Positions 25,676 to 35,443 of a DNA stretch of 64,000 nt are shown piece after piece. The notes beneath the pieces are model-generated. The model made no database searches. It saw nothing but the letters and a program-made list of their open reading frames with translations, and was not told where the DNA came from. The stretch is from Bacillus sp. SLBN-46. GTDB taxonomy: Bacteria > Bacillota > Bacilli > Bacillales > Cytobacillaceae. The stretch covers positions 1,371,001 through 1,435,000 of the forward strand of contig NZ_JAVIZM010000001.1 in assembly GCF_031453555.1 (NCBI RefSeq). Reading direction: 5' to 3'. Position 1 is the first letter of the stretch; each line of letters begins with the position of its first letter. The translations under genes and the position numbers were made by a program.

Positions 25676-27460
25676 ATGGCAAATCAAACAGAAAAAATGA
25701 TTAAAGGCGGAAGCTTTTTAATTGAGGATGTTTCTTATAATCAAGTATTTACACCGGAAGATTTTTCAGATGAGCACAAAATGATTGCGAAAACAGCAGA
25801 AGATTTTGTAGAGAACAAAGTACTTCCACAAATTGAACACTTAGAAAACCATGAGTTTGATCGTACGGTAAAGCTTCTAAAGGAAATGGGGGAACTTGGT
25901 CTTTTAGCAGCTGACGTACCAGAAGAATTTGATGGTCTAGGTCTAGATAAGATTACTTCTTCATTAATTACTGAAAAAATGTCAAAGGCTGGCGGTTTCT
26001 CCCTTTCATATGGTGCCCACGTTGGTATCGGGTCCTTGCCAATCGTATTATTCGGTAACGATGACCAAAAGGGCAGATATTTGCCTGGCCTTGCATCAGG
26101 TGAAAAGCTTGCTGCCTACGCATTAACAGAGCCAGGCTCAGGTTCTGATGCCCTTGGTGCTAAAACAACAGCGAGGCTTAATGCGGAAGGCACACACTAT
26201 ATCTTAAACGGTGAAAAGCAATGGATTACAAACGCAGGCTTTGCAGATGTATTCGTTGTGTATGCAAAGGTGGACGGCGAACACTTCACTGCATTCATCG
26301 TTGAAAGAAACTTCCCAGGCGTTTCAACCGGCGCTGAAGAGAAAAAAATGGGAATCAAGAGTTCGTCCACTCGTACCCTTATTTTAGAAGATGTTCCTGT
26401 ACCAGTTGAAAACCTATTAGGTGAACTTGGTAAGGGCCACGTAATTGCCTTTAATATCTTAAATATCGGCCGCTATAAATTAGCTGTTGGCGGTGTAGGC
26501 GGATCGAAGAGTGCCTTTGAAATGACTGTAAAGTATGCAAATGGCCGCAAGCAGTTTAAAACGCCAATCGCTCAGTTTAATTTAACTAAAGAGAAATTTG
26601 GTACAATGGCATCCAAAATTTATGCAGCAGAAAGTGCGGTATACCGTACAATCGGCCTGTATGAGGATAACCAAGGTAAGTTGACTGACGAGGAAGCGAA
26701 AGACATTAAAAAGGTAGCCAATTCAATTGCAGAGTATGCGATTGAGTGTTCATTAAACAAGTTCTTTAACAGTGAAGTGTTAGATTATGTGGTAGATGAA
26801 GGCGTTCAAATTCATGGCGGATATGGTTTCATGCAGGAGTACCCAATTGAGAGAGCATACCGTGATTCTCGTATTAACCGTATTTTCGAAGGAACAAACG
26901 AAATCAACCGTTTATTAGTATTAGGCACATATTTGCGTAAAGCCATGAAGGGTGAGCTTCCATTATTCCAAAAAGCAATGGCTCTACAAGAAGAACTAAT
27001 GATGCTTATGCCTGAGGAGCCAGGTGAAGAGCCGTTAGCACAAGAAAAATATTTAGTGAAAAACGCGAAGAAAATCGGCTTACTAGCTGCTGGTTTAGCC
27101 GCACAAAAATACGGCAAGGCAATTGAAAAAGAGCAAGAAATTTTCGTGAACATTGCCGATATTGTTTCTAATGCGTATGCTATGGAATCTGTCGTATTAC
27201 GTACAGAAAAAGCAATCGCTAAAGATGGAGTGGAGAAGAGCAAACAAAAGCTTCTTTACACACAAATTTTCTGCCAAGAAGCATTTAATAAAATCGAAGC
27301 AGATGCGAAAGAAACATTGGTGGCTGTTGAACACGGTGATACTCTTCGCATGATGTTATCTTCGCTTCGCAAGTTTACTCGCCACACGCCAATTAACGTG
27401 ATTGCGAAAAAGCGTGAAGCAGCAGATGCCCTAATCGAAGCAGAACGCTATATCGTTTAA
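25676..27460 (+). CDS. fadE: Acyl-CoA dehydrogenase
   Basis: FAD enzyme of 594 residues that starts each round of beta-oxidation, passing electrons to ETF. The length equals that of B. subtilis FadE. The central domain has AYALTEPGSGSDALG and WITNAGFADVFVVYA, and the C-terminal domain has IHGGYGFMQEYPIERAYRD and IFEGTNEINRLL; a C-terminal extension (about 430-594) is the mark of this large family. GGAGGAATAG precedes the ATG. It is third in fadNAE and ends at a terminator. Confidence 0.94.
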   Translation: MANQTEKMIKGGSFLIEDVSYNQVFTPEDFSDEHKMIAKTAEDFVENKVLPQIEHLENHEFDRTVKLLKEMGELGLLAADVPEEFDGLGLDKITSSLITEKMSKAGGFSLSYGAHVGIGSLPIVLFGNDDQKGRYLPGLASGEKLAAYALTEPGSGSDALGAKTTARLNAEGTHYILNGEKQWITNAGFADVFVVYAKVDGEHFTAFIVERNFPGVSTGAEEKKMGIKSSSTRTLILEDVPVPVENLLGELGKGHVIAFNILNIGRYKLAVGGVGGSKSAFEMTVKYANGRKQFKTPIAQFNLTKEKFGTMASKIYAAESAVYRTIGLYEDNQGKLTDEEAKDIKKVANSIAEYAIECSLNKFFNSEVLDYVVDEGVQIHGGYGFMQEYPIERAYRDSRINRIFEGTNEINRLLVLGTYLRKAMKGELPLFQKAMALQEELMMLMPEEPGEEPLAQEKYLVKNAKKIGLLAAGLAAQKYGKAIEKEQEIFVNIADIVSNAYAMESVVLRTEKAIAKDGVEKSKQKLLYTQIFCQEAFNKIEADAKETLVAVEHGDTLRMMLSSLRKFTRHTPINVIAKKREAADALIEAERYIV

Positions 27461-27469
27461 AATGAAATC

Positions 27470-27506
27470 AAGGCTTCCTTTTTCTCAAGGGGGCCTTTTA
27501 TTTTTT
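27470..27506 (+). terminator. Terminator of fadNAE
   Basis: AAGGC / GCCTT hairpin with partial inner pairing (TCCTT with AAGGG) and a T-rich tail. Confidence 0.55.
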
Positions 27507-27660
27507 AAAATAATATTTGGATAAAGAAGGAGTATTTACGAAATTAGTCGAATTTTTATTTGGAACATATTTTTTGCATTAGGATTTTGAAAAACGTTAT
27601 GATAATATTCAAATGACGTGATTATGTCATTGAATGAAGTGGGAAAAGGCGGTGAAACTT

Positions 27661-28017
27661 ATGTCGATGACTTTTTACTGGTATCCAAAATGCGGCACAT
27701 GTCGAAACGCAAAGAAATGGCTGGATGCCCATCAACTTTCCTATGAAGAAGTACATATAGTGGAACATCCCCCAGGTCGTGAGCAATTGCAGGATCTTTA
27801 TCAAAAAAGCGGACTAGAACTTAAAAAATTCTTTAATACTAGCGGTATGAAATATCGTGAATTAGGTATAAAGGATAAAATGAAGTCAGCAACTGATGAA
27901 GAGCTGCTAGACCTACTTGCCTCTGATGGGATGCTAATCAAGCGGCCGATTTTAACGGATGGCGAACGAGTCACCGTAGGCTTTAAAGAAGAAGAGTATG
28001 AAAAAATGTGGCAATAA
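27661..28017 (+). CDS. yusI: ArsC/Spx-family thioredoxin-fold protein YusI
   Basis: Small protein of 118 residues with a thioredoxin/arsenate-reductase fold. The CxxC motif (PKCGTCRNAK) is near residues 8-17, followed by ArsC-family helices (ELKKFFNTSGMKYRELG and the RPIL segment). This is the YusI/YffB branch, distinct from arsenate reductase proper and of unknown substrate. Start ATG 27661, 6 bases after GGTGA; the next in-frame ATG at 27667 is an alternative. Its position between fadE and gcvH is conserved with B. subtilis. Confidence 0.82.
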   Translation: MSMTFYWYPKCGTCRNAKKWLDAHQLSYEEVHIVEHPPGREQLQDLYQKSGLELKKFFNTSGMKYRELGIKDKMKSATDEELLDLLASDGMLIKRPILTDGERVTVGFKEEEYEKMWQ

Positions 28018-28101
28018 GCCTGCTCTTCCTTTCCTGACTCATGGTAATCGATTTTATTCGATGATAGATTTTTAGAAAAAACAATGGAGGGATTTAAGCG
28101 A

Positions 28102-28487
28102 ATGAGTACACCAAAAGAGTTACGTTATTCAGAAGAACATGAATGGGTAAAAGTTGAAGGGGAAAAGGTGCGCGTTGGGATCACTGACTTTGCACAGCAT
28201 GAATTAGGAGATATCGTATTCGTAGAACTACCTGAAGTTGGTACTGAAGTATCAGCTGACGAGCCATTCGGAAGCGTTGAATCTGTTAAAACAGTTTCTG
28301 AGCTATATGCTCCTGTAAGCGGAAAAGTGGTAGAGGTAAACGAGGACTTAAATGACAGTCCTGAATTTGTAAATGAATCCCCTTATGAAAAAGCATGGAT
28401 GATTGTCATTGAGCTTTCTGACAACAGCGAAGTAGAAAACGGCTGATGACTGCTGAACAGTACGAAGAAATGGTTAAAGAAGACTAA
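28102..28487 (+). CDS. gcvH: Glycine cleavage system H protein, C-terminal frameshift
   Basis: Lipoyl carrier of the glycine cleavage system, which also takes part in lipoate assembly in Bacilli. The lipoylation lysine K63 in [11 protein letters not shown] is intact. The frame stops early at 28446 after SEVENG (114 residues). Removing GG at 28441-28442 restores [14 protein letters not shown] to a TAA at 28485-28487 and gives exactly 127 residues, the usual length. So the last 14 residues are lost to what looks like a 2-base insertion. The truncated product might still work because the lipoyl domain is complete. GGAGGG precedes the ATG at 28102. Confidence 0.85.
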
Positions 28488-28496
28488 TCATCATTA

Positions 28497-28526
28497 GAAA
28501 AGCACCTTTTTTAGGGTGCTTTTTCT
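28497..28526 (+). terminator. Terminator of gcvH
   Basis: AAAAGCACC / GGGTGCTTTTT hairpin just after the restored gcvH stop at 28487, which supports the longer reading. Confidence 0.85.
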
Positions 28527-28625
28527 GTTAAAAATTAAGGTCTTCCTCTTTTAATAATAATTTCCACGATTTCTTCTACTAAAATGGGGAAACTAATCGT
28601 AAATATATTAAAAGAGGGTGGATAT

Positions 28626-28865
28626 ATGTCATTGAAACAACAAAAAGTAGATGTTACCGATCGGGTAGTAGGGAAAATTAATAATGGTGAGATTGAATTG
28701 TTCTTAGAATCATCCTCGATTGGAAAAATTAAACTGCCTGAGAATATGCAGTATGAGCTAGAGCATCACTTTGAGGCTGACCAACAAAAGATATATCAGC
28801 ATGTTACGGTTACCGATCAACCGGGTGCCAAATATACCGATTGTGATGAAGGTGGATGGTGTTAA
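28626..28865 (+). CDS. yusG: YusG-like protein (DUF2553)
   Basis: Cytoplasmic protein of 79 residues and unknown function, matching B. subtilis YusG by size and position. It begins MSLKQQKVDVTDRVVGKI and ends in an acidic Cys-containing tail (YTDCDEGGWC). Start ATG 28626 behind AGAGGGTGG; the frame to 28584 adds residues without a ribosome site. Confidence 0.75.
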   Translation: MSLKQQKVDVTDRVVGKINNGEIELFLESSSIGKIKLPENMQYELEHHFEADQQKIYQHVTVTDQPGAKYTDCDEGGWC

Positions 28866-29012
28866 CTCCAACGTTGTAGCCGTCGTGAGTATGAGCAAAT
28901 ACCTATTTTTAAGAAGACAATAATGATATAGTTAACATACTAAGAAGAAGACACACGTAATCAAAATTTTAGAATATGTTAACATAAACAACTTCTAATA
29001 CAGGTGATGGAT

Positions 29013-29369
29013 ATGAATGATTCGTATGTTGACAAAGTTCTTATTGTCGAAGGAAAGTCAGATAAAAATAAGGTAAAAAGTATTGTAAAGGAACCGGTTG
29101 AAATCATTTGTACGAATGGAACCATCAGTGTTTCGAAGCTCGATGAATTAATTGAGTTTCTTGAAGATAAGGATGTCTACATTCTTGTTGATGCAGATAA
29201 AGCAGGTGAAAAGCTTCGAAAGCAATTTAAGCGGGAGTTTCCACATGCTGAGCATTTATATATCGATCGGATGTATCGCGAGGTCGCAACGGCACCAGTA
29301 CAGCATTTGGCGACTGTTCTCTTAGGAGCGAACATCGATGTGCATACTGAGTTTTTAGAAATGGGATAA
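29013..29369 (+). CDS. yusF: Toprim-domain protein YusF
   Basis: Stand-alone toprim protein of 118 residues, related to the catalytic domain of ribonuclease M5 and DnaG. Motif VLIVEGKSDK holds the conserved Glu and VYILVDADKAG the DxD metal-binding pair. The target is unknown. The ATG at 29013 follows AGGTGATGG. It lies 6 bases before yusE, so the two are probably one transcript. Conserved yus order. Confidence 0.82.
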   Translation: MNDSYVDKVLIVEGKSDKNKVKSIVKEPVEIICTNGTISVSKLDELIEFLEDKDVYILVDADKAGEKLRKQFKREFPHAEHLYIDRMYREVATAPVQHLATVLLGANIDVHTEFLEMG

Positions 29370-29375
29370 TAAGTA

Positions 29376-29696
29376 ATGAAGGAATGGAATCAAAATAATT
29401 TCACTGACTTCCTTGAAAGGAAGTCAACTGGACTCGTATATTTTTACACACCTCTCTGCGGTACGTGCCAAATGGCATCAAAAATGCTGCAGGTGATAGA
29501 GCAACTAGTAGAAATAGAGATGGGAAAAATGAACTTAAATTTTTATCCTGAATTGGCAATGGACCTAGAGATTGAAAGTGTACCCTGCCTGATATTTGTT
29601 AGAGACGGCTTGATAACAGAAACACTGTATGCTTTTCATTCTGTCCCGTTTTTATTGGAAAAAATCAAATTATATGTAAATGAAGCAGATGCGTAG
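29376..29696 (+). CDS. yusE: Thioredoxin-like protein YusE
   Basis: Thioredoxin-fold protein of 106 residues with the redox motif CGTC at residues 28-31 in place of the usual CGPC, and the cis-proline loop VPCL later. It probably carries out thiol-disulfide exchange in the cytoplasm. Its stop codon lies inside the loop of the following terminator. It marks the last gene before the catabolic block that separates it from yusD. Confidence 0.82.
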   Translation: MKEWNQNNFTDFLERKSTGLVYFYTPLCGTCQMASKMLQVIEQLVEIEMGKMNLNFYPELAMDLEIESVPCLIFVRDGLITETLYAFHSVPFLLEKIKLYVNEADA

Positions 29697-29712
29697 TGCA
29701 TCTGCTTCATTT
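29678..29712. terminator. Bidirectional terminator overlapping the yusE stop
   Basis: Perfect 15-bp stem (29678-29692 and 29698-29712) whose left arm is the last codons of yusE; it serves the convergent glcF gene as well. Confidence 0.85.
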
Positions 29713-29716
29713 GTTC

Positions 29717-31042
29717 TTATACTTTTACTGCTTCAAGAAGGAGATCGACAATATGGACGCCTCTCATTTTTGAACTCAAACCTTCACGCTCGATTCCGAG
29801 CTTCATCTGTAGCAGGCAACCAGGATTTGCAGTAACAATGGTCGTAGCCTGAGCGGATTTTGTCTGCTCCATTTTATAATCAAGCATCTTCATCGACATT
29901 TCCGATTCAATAATATTGTAGATTCCCGCAGATCCGCAGCAACGGTCTGCATCATTCATTTCCCTGTATTCTGTTCCCTTGATTGACTGGAGCAGCAGCC
30001 TTGGAGCAGAGGCCGTTTTCATGACATTCCGAAGGTGGCAGGAATCCTGATACGTTATTACCTGATGTGGGAGCTCAAGCTCAACTTTTTCATGGAAACC
30101 AACCGCAACGAGAATTTCAGAAATATCTTTAATTTTATTCTTAAAAGCAGAGGCACGGTCTTTCCATACCGGGTCGTCCTTCAGCAAATGGTCATAATCA
30201 ATTAAAAAGGCGCCACAGCCCCCGGCATTTGTAATAATGTAATCAACATTTAAGTCTTCAAATGCGTTAATATTCTTTTTGGCGAGTGCTTTCGCATCTT
30301 CCTTTTCACCGCTGTGTCCATGAAGAGCGCCGCAACAGGCTTGGTCTTTCGGAATCACAATTTCACACCCTGCAAGCTGAAGGAGCCTCATCGTTGCATT
30401 ATTCGTTTCTAGGAACATTGTATCCATCAGGCAACCGCTAAAAAAGGCAACTCTGTTCGTTTTTGTTCCTATAGGCTCCAAATGTTCGGGACGGTTTTTC
30501 ATTTCTTTCATTGTAGGTACTTTAGGCAAAACCTTCTCCATTGTGGCGAGAGAATCCGGCAACAGCTTCATCATACCGGTATTTCTCGCAAAAGTCTGAA
30601 GGCCTGAACGCTGGTAAAAACCAATAAGTCCTGTTAGATTCCTCATTCTGTTTTGGTGCGGAAACAAGCCCTTGAACACTGCATTCCTTACCACTCTTAC
30701 TGGCATCGAGAATTTTTTGTTCTGGTTGACAATATCCCGCGCATCCTCTAGAAGGTGGCCATAATTTACGCCAGATGGACAGACCGGCTCACATGCACGG
30801 CAGCCTAGACAGAGGTCAAGTGACCTTTCAAAATCTTCATCCGGTTCAATAAGGCCATCTACCACTGCTTTCATTAAGGCAATACGGCCTCTTGGAGAAT
30901 GTGTTTCTTTATATCCTGATTCAATATAAGTTGGGCAAGTTGGGAGGCAAAATCCGCATCTCATGCAATTCAGGAGCTCATCTTCGTTCATCCGCTCCTT
31001 GAATTGCTGCTGAATTATCTCCTTTTCTTTCACTGTTGTCAT
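29717..31042 (-). CDS. glcF: Glycolate/D-lactate oxidase iron-sulfur subunit (copy 1)
   Basis: Electron-transfer subunit of 441 residues that partners the FAD subunit encoded upstream. Two 4Fe-4S motifs are near the N-terminus (CMRCGFCLPTCP and CLGCRACEPVCP), followed by two CCG domains (CCGALHGHSG, RCCGSAGIYN) of the heterodisulfide-reductase type. Its start overlaps the glcD stop by 4 bases. There is no GlcE partner in this cluster, and the lactate-type permease and lutABC beside it point to D-lactate as well as glycolate. A homologous but clearly different copy is at 43129. Confidence 0.87.
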   Translation of the reverse strand: MTTVKEKEIIQQQFKERMNEDELLNCMRCGFCLPTCPTYIESGYKETHSPRGRIALMKAVVDGLIEPDEDFERSLDLCLGCRACEPVCPSGVNYGHLLEDARDIVNQNKKFSMPVRVVRNAVFKGLFPHQNRMRNLTGLIGFYQRSGLQTFARNTGMMKLLPDSLATMEKVLPKVPTMKEMKNRPEHLEPIGTKTNRVAFFSGCLMDTMFLETNNATMRLLQLAGCEIVIPKDQACCGALHGHSGEKEDAKALAKKNINAFEDLNVDYIITNAGGCGAFLIDYDHLLKDDPVWKDRASAFKNKIKDISEILVAVGFHEKVELELPHQVITYQDSCHLRNVMKTASAPRLLLQSIKGTEYREMNDADRCCGSAGIYNIIESEMSMKMLDYKMEQTKSAQATTIVTANPGCLLQMKLGIEREGLSSKMRGVHIVDLLLEAVKV

Positions 31043-32481
31043 TTCATTACCACCACTCGTTTCCTGCTGTCTTCCATGAATACCTTCCCTGGGTTCATGA
31101 TATTATTGGGGTCCAAAGCATCTTTTACAGACTTCATCGCTGAAATACCAGCTTTTCCAAGCTTTAACTCAAGGTAAGGGGCTTTCATAATACCTACGCC
31201 ATGTTCTCCTGTTATGGTGCCGCCAAGTTCAATTGCTTTCTCAAATATCTCCGCAAATGCCTTTTCAACACGTTCCATTTCTTCATGGTTACGTGCATCT
31301 GTAGGACATGTGGGGTGAAGATTCCCGTCCCCTGCATGGCCGAACGTACAAATGTCCAAATTATATTTCACGGCAATCTGGTTAATTGCTTTCACCATTT
31401 TCGCGATTTCAGACCTTGGCACGGTAGCATCCTCAAGTATGGTTGTCGGCTTCAAACGTGCAAGTGCAGAAAGTGCGGTCCTGCGAGCGGTTCTTAAGGC
31501 ATCTGCTTCTTGTTCAGTCTTAGCAATTTGGACAGACACAGCGCTCTCCTGCTTGCAGATTTCAGACATCTTCGCAATGTCGCGTTCTACCACTTCGGGA
31601 GGGCCATCCTGTTCAATCAAAAGGACAGCTTCTACATTTGTCGGCAGGCCTACCCGCGCATAATCTTCAACCACTTTTAATGTCGGCTGGTCTAGAAACT
31701 CCAGCGTCGCCGGAATAATCTTGTTGGCAATTATTTTAGACACAGATTTTGCAGCAGCCTCCATGTCCTGGTATAAAGCGAGCATTGTTTTTTTCGTTTC
31801 CGGAATCGGAATAAGCTTTAACGTAGCCTCAGTTATAATGCCTAGGGTTCCTTCGGAGCCGACATACAGTCGTGTAAAGTCGTAGCCGGCGACATCCTTA
31901 GCCAGCTTTCCTCCAGTACGGATAATTTCGCCATTCGGCAGTACAATTTCAAGGGCAATGACATAATCCCTAGTCACTCCGTACTTTAGGCCGCGGAGCC
32001 CGCCTGAATTTTCATTGATTGTTCCGCCAATCGTGGCTATTTTCATTGAACCTGGATCAGGCGGATAGAAGAGCCCCTTGGCTTCTACGGCTTTAATTAC
32101 TTCATAGGCAATCACCCCTGGCTGTACAGTGGCTGTTAGATTTTCTTCATCTATTTCAAGGATCTTATTCATGTGTTTAAAAAGCATGACGATTCCTCCC
32201 ATTATTGGGCAGGTTCCCCCGCAAAGGTTTGTGCCGGAACCGCGCGGAACAATAGGGATTTTATATTCATTACAAATTTTGACCACTTCAGATACCTCTG
32301 CTGTATTCCTCGGACTTACTACAGCATCGGGTAGCGCCTGGAAATTTGGAGTAGAATCGTAGGAATAGACAAGCCTTCCTGGCTTTGTGTCGTCGAAATT
32401 TTCTGCTGTTACGATACTAATAATCTTGTTTTTTACTTCTAATGATAGTGTGTTAGTTTCTTTCACTGTATTGGCTTTCAT
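31039..32481 (-). CDS. glcD: FAD-linked glycolate/D-lactate oxidase (copy 1)
   Basis: Flavoprotein of 480 residues that oxidises a 2-hydroxy acid to the 2-oxo acid. The FAD-binding PCMH domain (about 40-220) has PRGSGTNLCGG, GGTINENSGGLRGLKYGVT and VGSEGTLGIITEA. The C-terminal domain has the active-site-type FGHAGDGNLHP and GEHGVGIMKAPYL. It is coupled to glcF, and the permease gene lies upstream on the same strand after a 95-base gap with a hairpin. In this company D-lactate is at least as likely a substrate as glycolate. Confidence 0.87.
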   Translation of the reverse strand: MKANTVKETNTLSLEVKNKIISIVTAENFDDTKPGRLVYSYDSTPNFQALPDAVVSPRNTAEVSEVVKICNEYKIPIVPRGSGTNLCGGTCPIMGGIVMLFKHMNKILEIDEENLTATVQPGVIAYEVIKAVEAKGLFYPPDPGSMKIATIGGTINENSGGLRGLKYGVTRDYVIALEIVLPNGEIIRTGGKLAKDVAGYDFTRLYVGSEGTLGIITEATLKLIPIPETKKTMLALYQDMEAAAKSVSKIIANKIIPATLEFLDQPTLKVVEDYARVGLPTNVEAVLLIEQDGPPEVVERDIAKMSEICKQESAVSVQIAKTEQEADALRTARRTALSALARLKPTTILEDATVPRSEIAKMVKAINQIAVKYNLDICTFGHAGDGNLHPTCPTDARNHEEMERVEKAFAEIFEKAIELGGTITGEHGVGIMKAPYLELKLGKAGISAMKSVKDALDPNNIMNPGKVFMEDSRKRVVVMK

Positions 32482-32514
32482 TTTTCTCCCCCGTTCTTGG
32501 ATTCTAAAATTAAC

Positions 32515-32542
32515 GGCCTCTGTCTGTGAAAAGACAGAAGCC
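32515..32542 (-). terminator. Hairpin between lctP copy 1 and glcD
   Basis: Eleven-bp stem (32515-32525 and 32532-32542). The minus-strand tail is only moderately T-rich, so it may be an mRNA-processing or partial termination signal, not a full stop. Confidence 0.4.
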
Positions 32543-32576
32543 TAGTATATTTATGGCTGCAAAGTAATACTCTTTT

Positions 32577-34272
32577 TTACGGAATCATCCATGAAAGGAC
32601 ATTATTTTGCAGGAATGTGATAATACCTACCAATACAACAAGGAATAAGCTGTGCTTGATTGTAAAGCGGAACAAATCGGATTCTTTTCCTGCGAGTCCA
32701 ACTGCTGCACACGCAACCGCAATGGACTGCGGGGATATCATTTTGCCGGTTACCCCTCCAGATGAGTTCGCAGCAATTGCAAGTACAGGGTCCATTCCAA
32801 TAGAAGTGGCAGTGATTTTTTGTAGATTTCCGAACAGCAGGTTGGCAGATGTATCTGATCCTGTAATAAACACTCCGAGCCAGCCAAGGAATGGTGAGAA
32901 GAATGGGAACAATACCGATCCAGTTTTAGCCAAAGTCATTCCCTAGCGTTGTGCTCATTCCAGATGCATTTGTAATATAGGCAAAACCAACAACAGAAGC
33001 AATTGTTAGAATGGGAAACTTTAATTCATTAAGCGTTTCACCGAATGTAAGAATCCAGTTTTTCCATGAGATGCCAACAATAAACTTTGAAATGATAGCA
33101 GCTATTAAAATAGCGGTTCCGGCTGCTCCGAGAATTTCCAGCTTGTAAACAGCAGCAATTGGATCGCCTGCAGTATTGATGATTTTATTATTCAATAATG
33201 GTACTTCAGGCATGAATGTCAGTATGTGTCCAATAGAATTAATGACTTTCAGGAATGGATTGGCACCTTCATAATGCCCAGTAAGAGCTAACTTGACAGT
33301 TGGGATTCCCCATACTGAAATGATTGCAGTCAGCACAAGGAATGGAGACCAAGCCTTGAAAATTTGTCCCGCCGTATTCGTCTTCTGAAAGTTTCCAACC
33401 GGGTGTTTAACAGCTGCTGTTGCTGCAAGTTCCTGCTCTGCTGCAAAGCGGAAAATGGTCTTAGGCTTCCAAAACTTCAAGAAGATGGCCAAAGCGAACA
33501 AGGATACAAGGGAGGAAAGAATATCCGGAAGTTCAGGTCCCATGAAATTGGAAGTTATATATTGAGTCAATGCAAAGGAAATTCCTGAGACGAGTATTGC
33601 GGGCATAATTTCCATTGCTCTTTTAAATCCTGCCATAATGACAACTAAATAGAAGGGGATAAATACAGACAAGAACGGAAGCTGACGGCCGACCATTTTG
33701 GAGATTTCCATTGCCGGTACCCCTGTCGGACCTTCTACAGCAATAATTGGTATACCGATCGCCCCGAAAGCAACAGGTGCAGTGTTGGCGATTAGGCATA
33801 GGCCTGCAGCATATAAAGGATTAAAGCCAAGTCCAACCAGTAGTGCGGCAGAGATAGCTACCGGGGCTCCGAAACCAGCGGCACCTTCCAAAAACGCACC
33901 AAAAGAGAACGCTACCAAAAGTGCCTGCAAACGGCGATCTTCAGTAATAGACAGTACAGAGTTTCTAATAATATCAAATTGTCCCGTTTTAACAGTCAAC
34001 TTGTACAAAAATACAGAAGTAATGATAATCCAGCCGATTGGCAGGATACCGTAAACAGCTCCCTGTGTCGCAGACATTACAGCCATTCCGGCAGGCATTT
34101 TAAAGGCTATAACAGCAACCAGCAATGCAACTGCAAGTGTTGAAAGTCCCGCAACATGCCCCTTCATTCTTTTGACCGCCAAAGCCCAGAAAAAATATAA
34201 AATAGGAATTAGTGCAACAATGGCTGACAGAGCAAGATTATCTCCTACAGCTGTAAAATTTTGAGTAAACAA
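32577..34272 (-). pseudogene. lctP: L-lactate/glycolate permease with +1 frameshift (copy 1)
   Basis: Twelve-or-more-span 2-hydroxy-acid permease of the LctP/GlcA family. Residues 1-444 read in one frame (TTG start at 34272, AAGGGGGG upstream) to [11 protein letters not shown]. The frame then breaks at about 32936-32944, and the rest ([16 protein letters not shown] ... ) continues in another frame to 32577. The intact second copy at 51731 reads straight through (TTLGMTLAKT), and the difference is one extra G in a GGG run. Total 1696 bases equals 565 codons plus one base. The lesion would remove the last quarter, including several spans. Real mutation or base-calling error cannot be decided here. 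Confidence 0.85.
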
Positions 34273-34343
34273 TATAATATACCCCCCTTAATAATGTAAA
34301 AACTGAGTGTAAAAATATTACGGTAAGGTCCTCCTTTGCTGAT

Positions 34344-34381
34344 AGTAATCGCTTTCATTTTGACGTATGGTCATCTGATGA
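34344..34381. promoter_or_regulatory. cre-like site and LutR-type operator between lctP and lutR
   Basis: AGTAATCGCTTTCA (34344-34357) matches the CcpA cre consensus with one mismatch. TCATCTGATGA (34371-34381) fits the TCATC-N-GATGA site I recall for B. subtilis LutR. The same 11-mer recurs at 35444 before lutA. Together they suggest lactate induction and glucose repression. Confidence 0.6.
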
Positions 34382-34595
34382 CTAGGTGATTAACTGCTAT
34401 AGAAAAGTATAGGGGATATTTATTAACTTGACAATATATTTATTTACTTTGGTGAAAATTCCAAATATTAAAGTGGGTTTTCATAGTAATTCCTATAAAA
34501 TCATTTTTTTGGGAATTAATAATAAAGACGGTCCTCCCGAAAAGCTGTATAATTGGAGTGGGATTTACGTAAATGGAGACATGGGGGCAAACATA

Positions 34596-35327
34596 TTGAA
34601 ATATAAAAAGATTAAGCCGAAAAAAATATATGAAGAAGTCGCCGAAACAATATATGAATTAATCAGGTCTGGACAGCTGCAACCAGGTGATAAGCTCGAT
34701 TCGGTTACACAGCTCGCTGAGAATTTCAACGTCGGCCGTTCAGCCATCCGCGAAGCGTTGACAGCCTTAAGAGCAATGGGGTTAATCGAAATCAGACAGG
34801 GGGAAGGAACATATGTCAGGGAATTTGAGACAGAACAAATAACTTTTCCACTTTCAACGGCCATACTAATGAACAAGGAAGACATTGCCCATCTGCTGGA
34901 GGTTCGAAAAATTCTTGAACTTGGAACCGTTTTTGCGGCTGCACAGAAAAGAACCGACTCCCAGCTTAAAGCAATGGAGGTAGCTCTGGAAGACATGAAA
35001 CTTGTCAATGGCGATGAAGAACTCGGGGAAAAAGCCGATTTAGCTTTCCATTTGGCCATTGCGGAGGGATCACAAAATCCCCTATTGACCAGCCTGATGA
35101 ATCACGTTTCAGGTCTTATGGGAGAAACAATGAAAGAAACCCGACGACTATGGCTCTATTCTAAGCAAACTACCACTTACAGGCTCTATGAAGAGCATGC
35201 TTCTATATATCAGGCAATAAAGGAACAGGATAAAGAATTAGCAAGATCACTGATGCTTGAGCACATTGAAAATGTTGAGCGTGTCCTCCATAATTTTTTG
35301 GCAAAAACAAAAGTAAAGTCTGAATAA
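34596..35327 (+). CDS. lutR: GntR-family (FadR subgroup) lactate regulator LutR
   Basis: DNA-binding repressor of 243 residues. The N-terminal winged helix (about 6-70) has the GntR pattern QPGDKLDSVTQLAENFNVGRSAIREALTALRAMGLIEIRQGEGTYV. The C-terminal FCD domain (about 85-230) has metal/ligand-type histidines (FHLAIAEGSQNPLL, MLEHI). I favour the TTG at 34596, 8 bases after GGGGG; an ATG at 34581 is possible but poorly spaced. It is divergent from the lctP-glcD-glcF operon and upstream of lutABC, with matching palindromes before each, so it likely controls both. Confidence 0.82.
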   Translation: MKYKKIKPKKIYEEVAETIYELIRSGQLQPGDKLDSVTQLAENFNVGRSAIREALTALRAMGLIEIRQGEGTYVREFETEQITFPLSTAILMNKEDIAHLLEVRKILELGTVFAAAQKRTDSQLKAMEVALEDMKLVNGDEELGEKADLAFHLAIAEGSQNPLLTSLMNHVSGLMGETMKETRRLWLYSKQTTTYRLYEEHASIYQAIKEQDKELARSLMLEHIENVERVLHNFLAKTKVKSE

Positions 35328-35329
35328 CG

Positions 35330-35367
35330 ACTGCACCTTCGTCAATGATGGAGGTCAGTTTTTTTTG
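35330..35367 (+). terminator. Terminator of lutR
   Basis: Hairpin with arms ACTG-ACCTTC and GAGGTCAGT followed by eight T. Confidence 0.65.
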
Positions 35368-35443
35368 TAAATTTCTGAAAACCCTTCCAAAAATAAATAA
35401 ATATATAGTATTATAATTATTAATCGCGCCTTCGCATTTCAGG

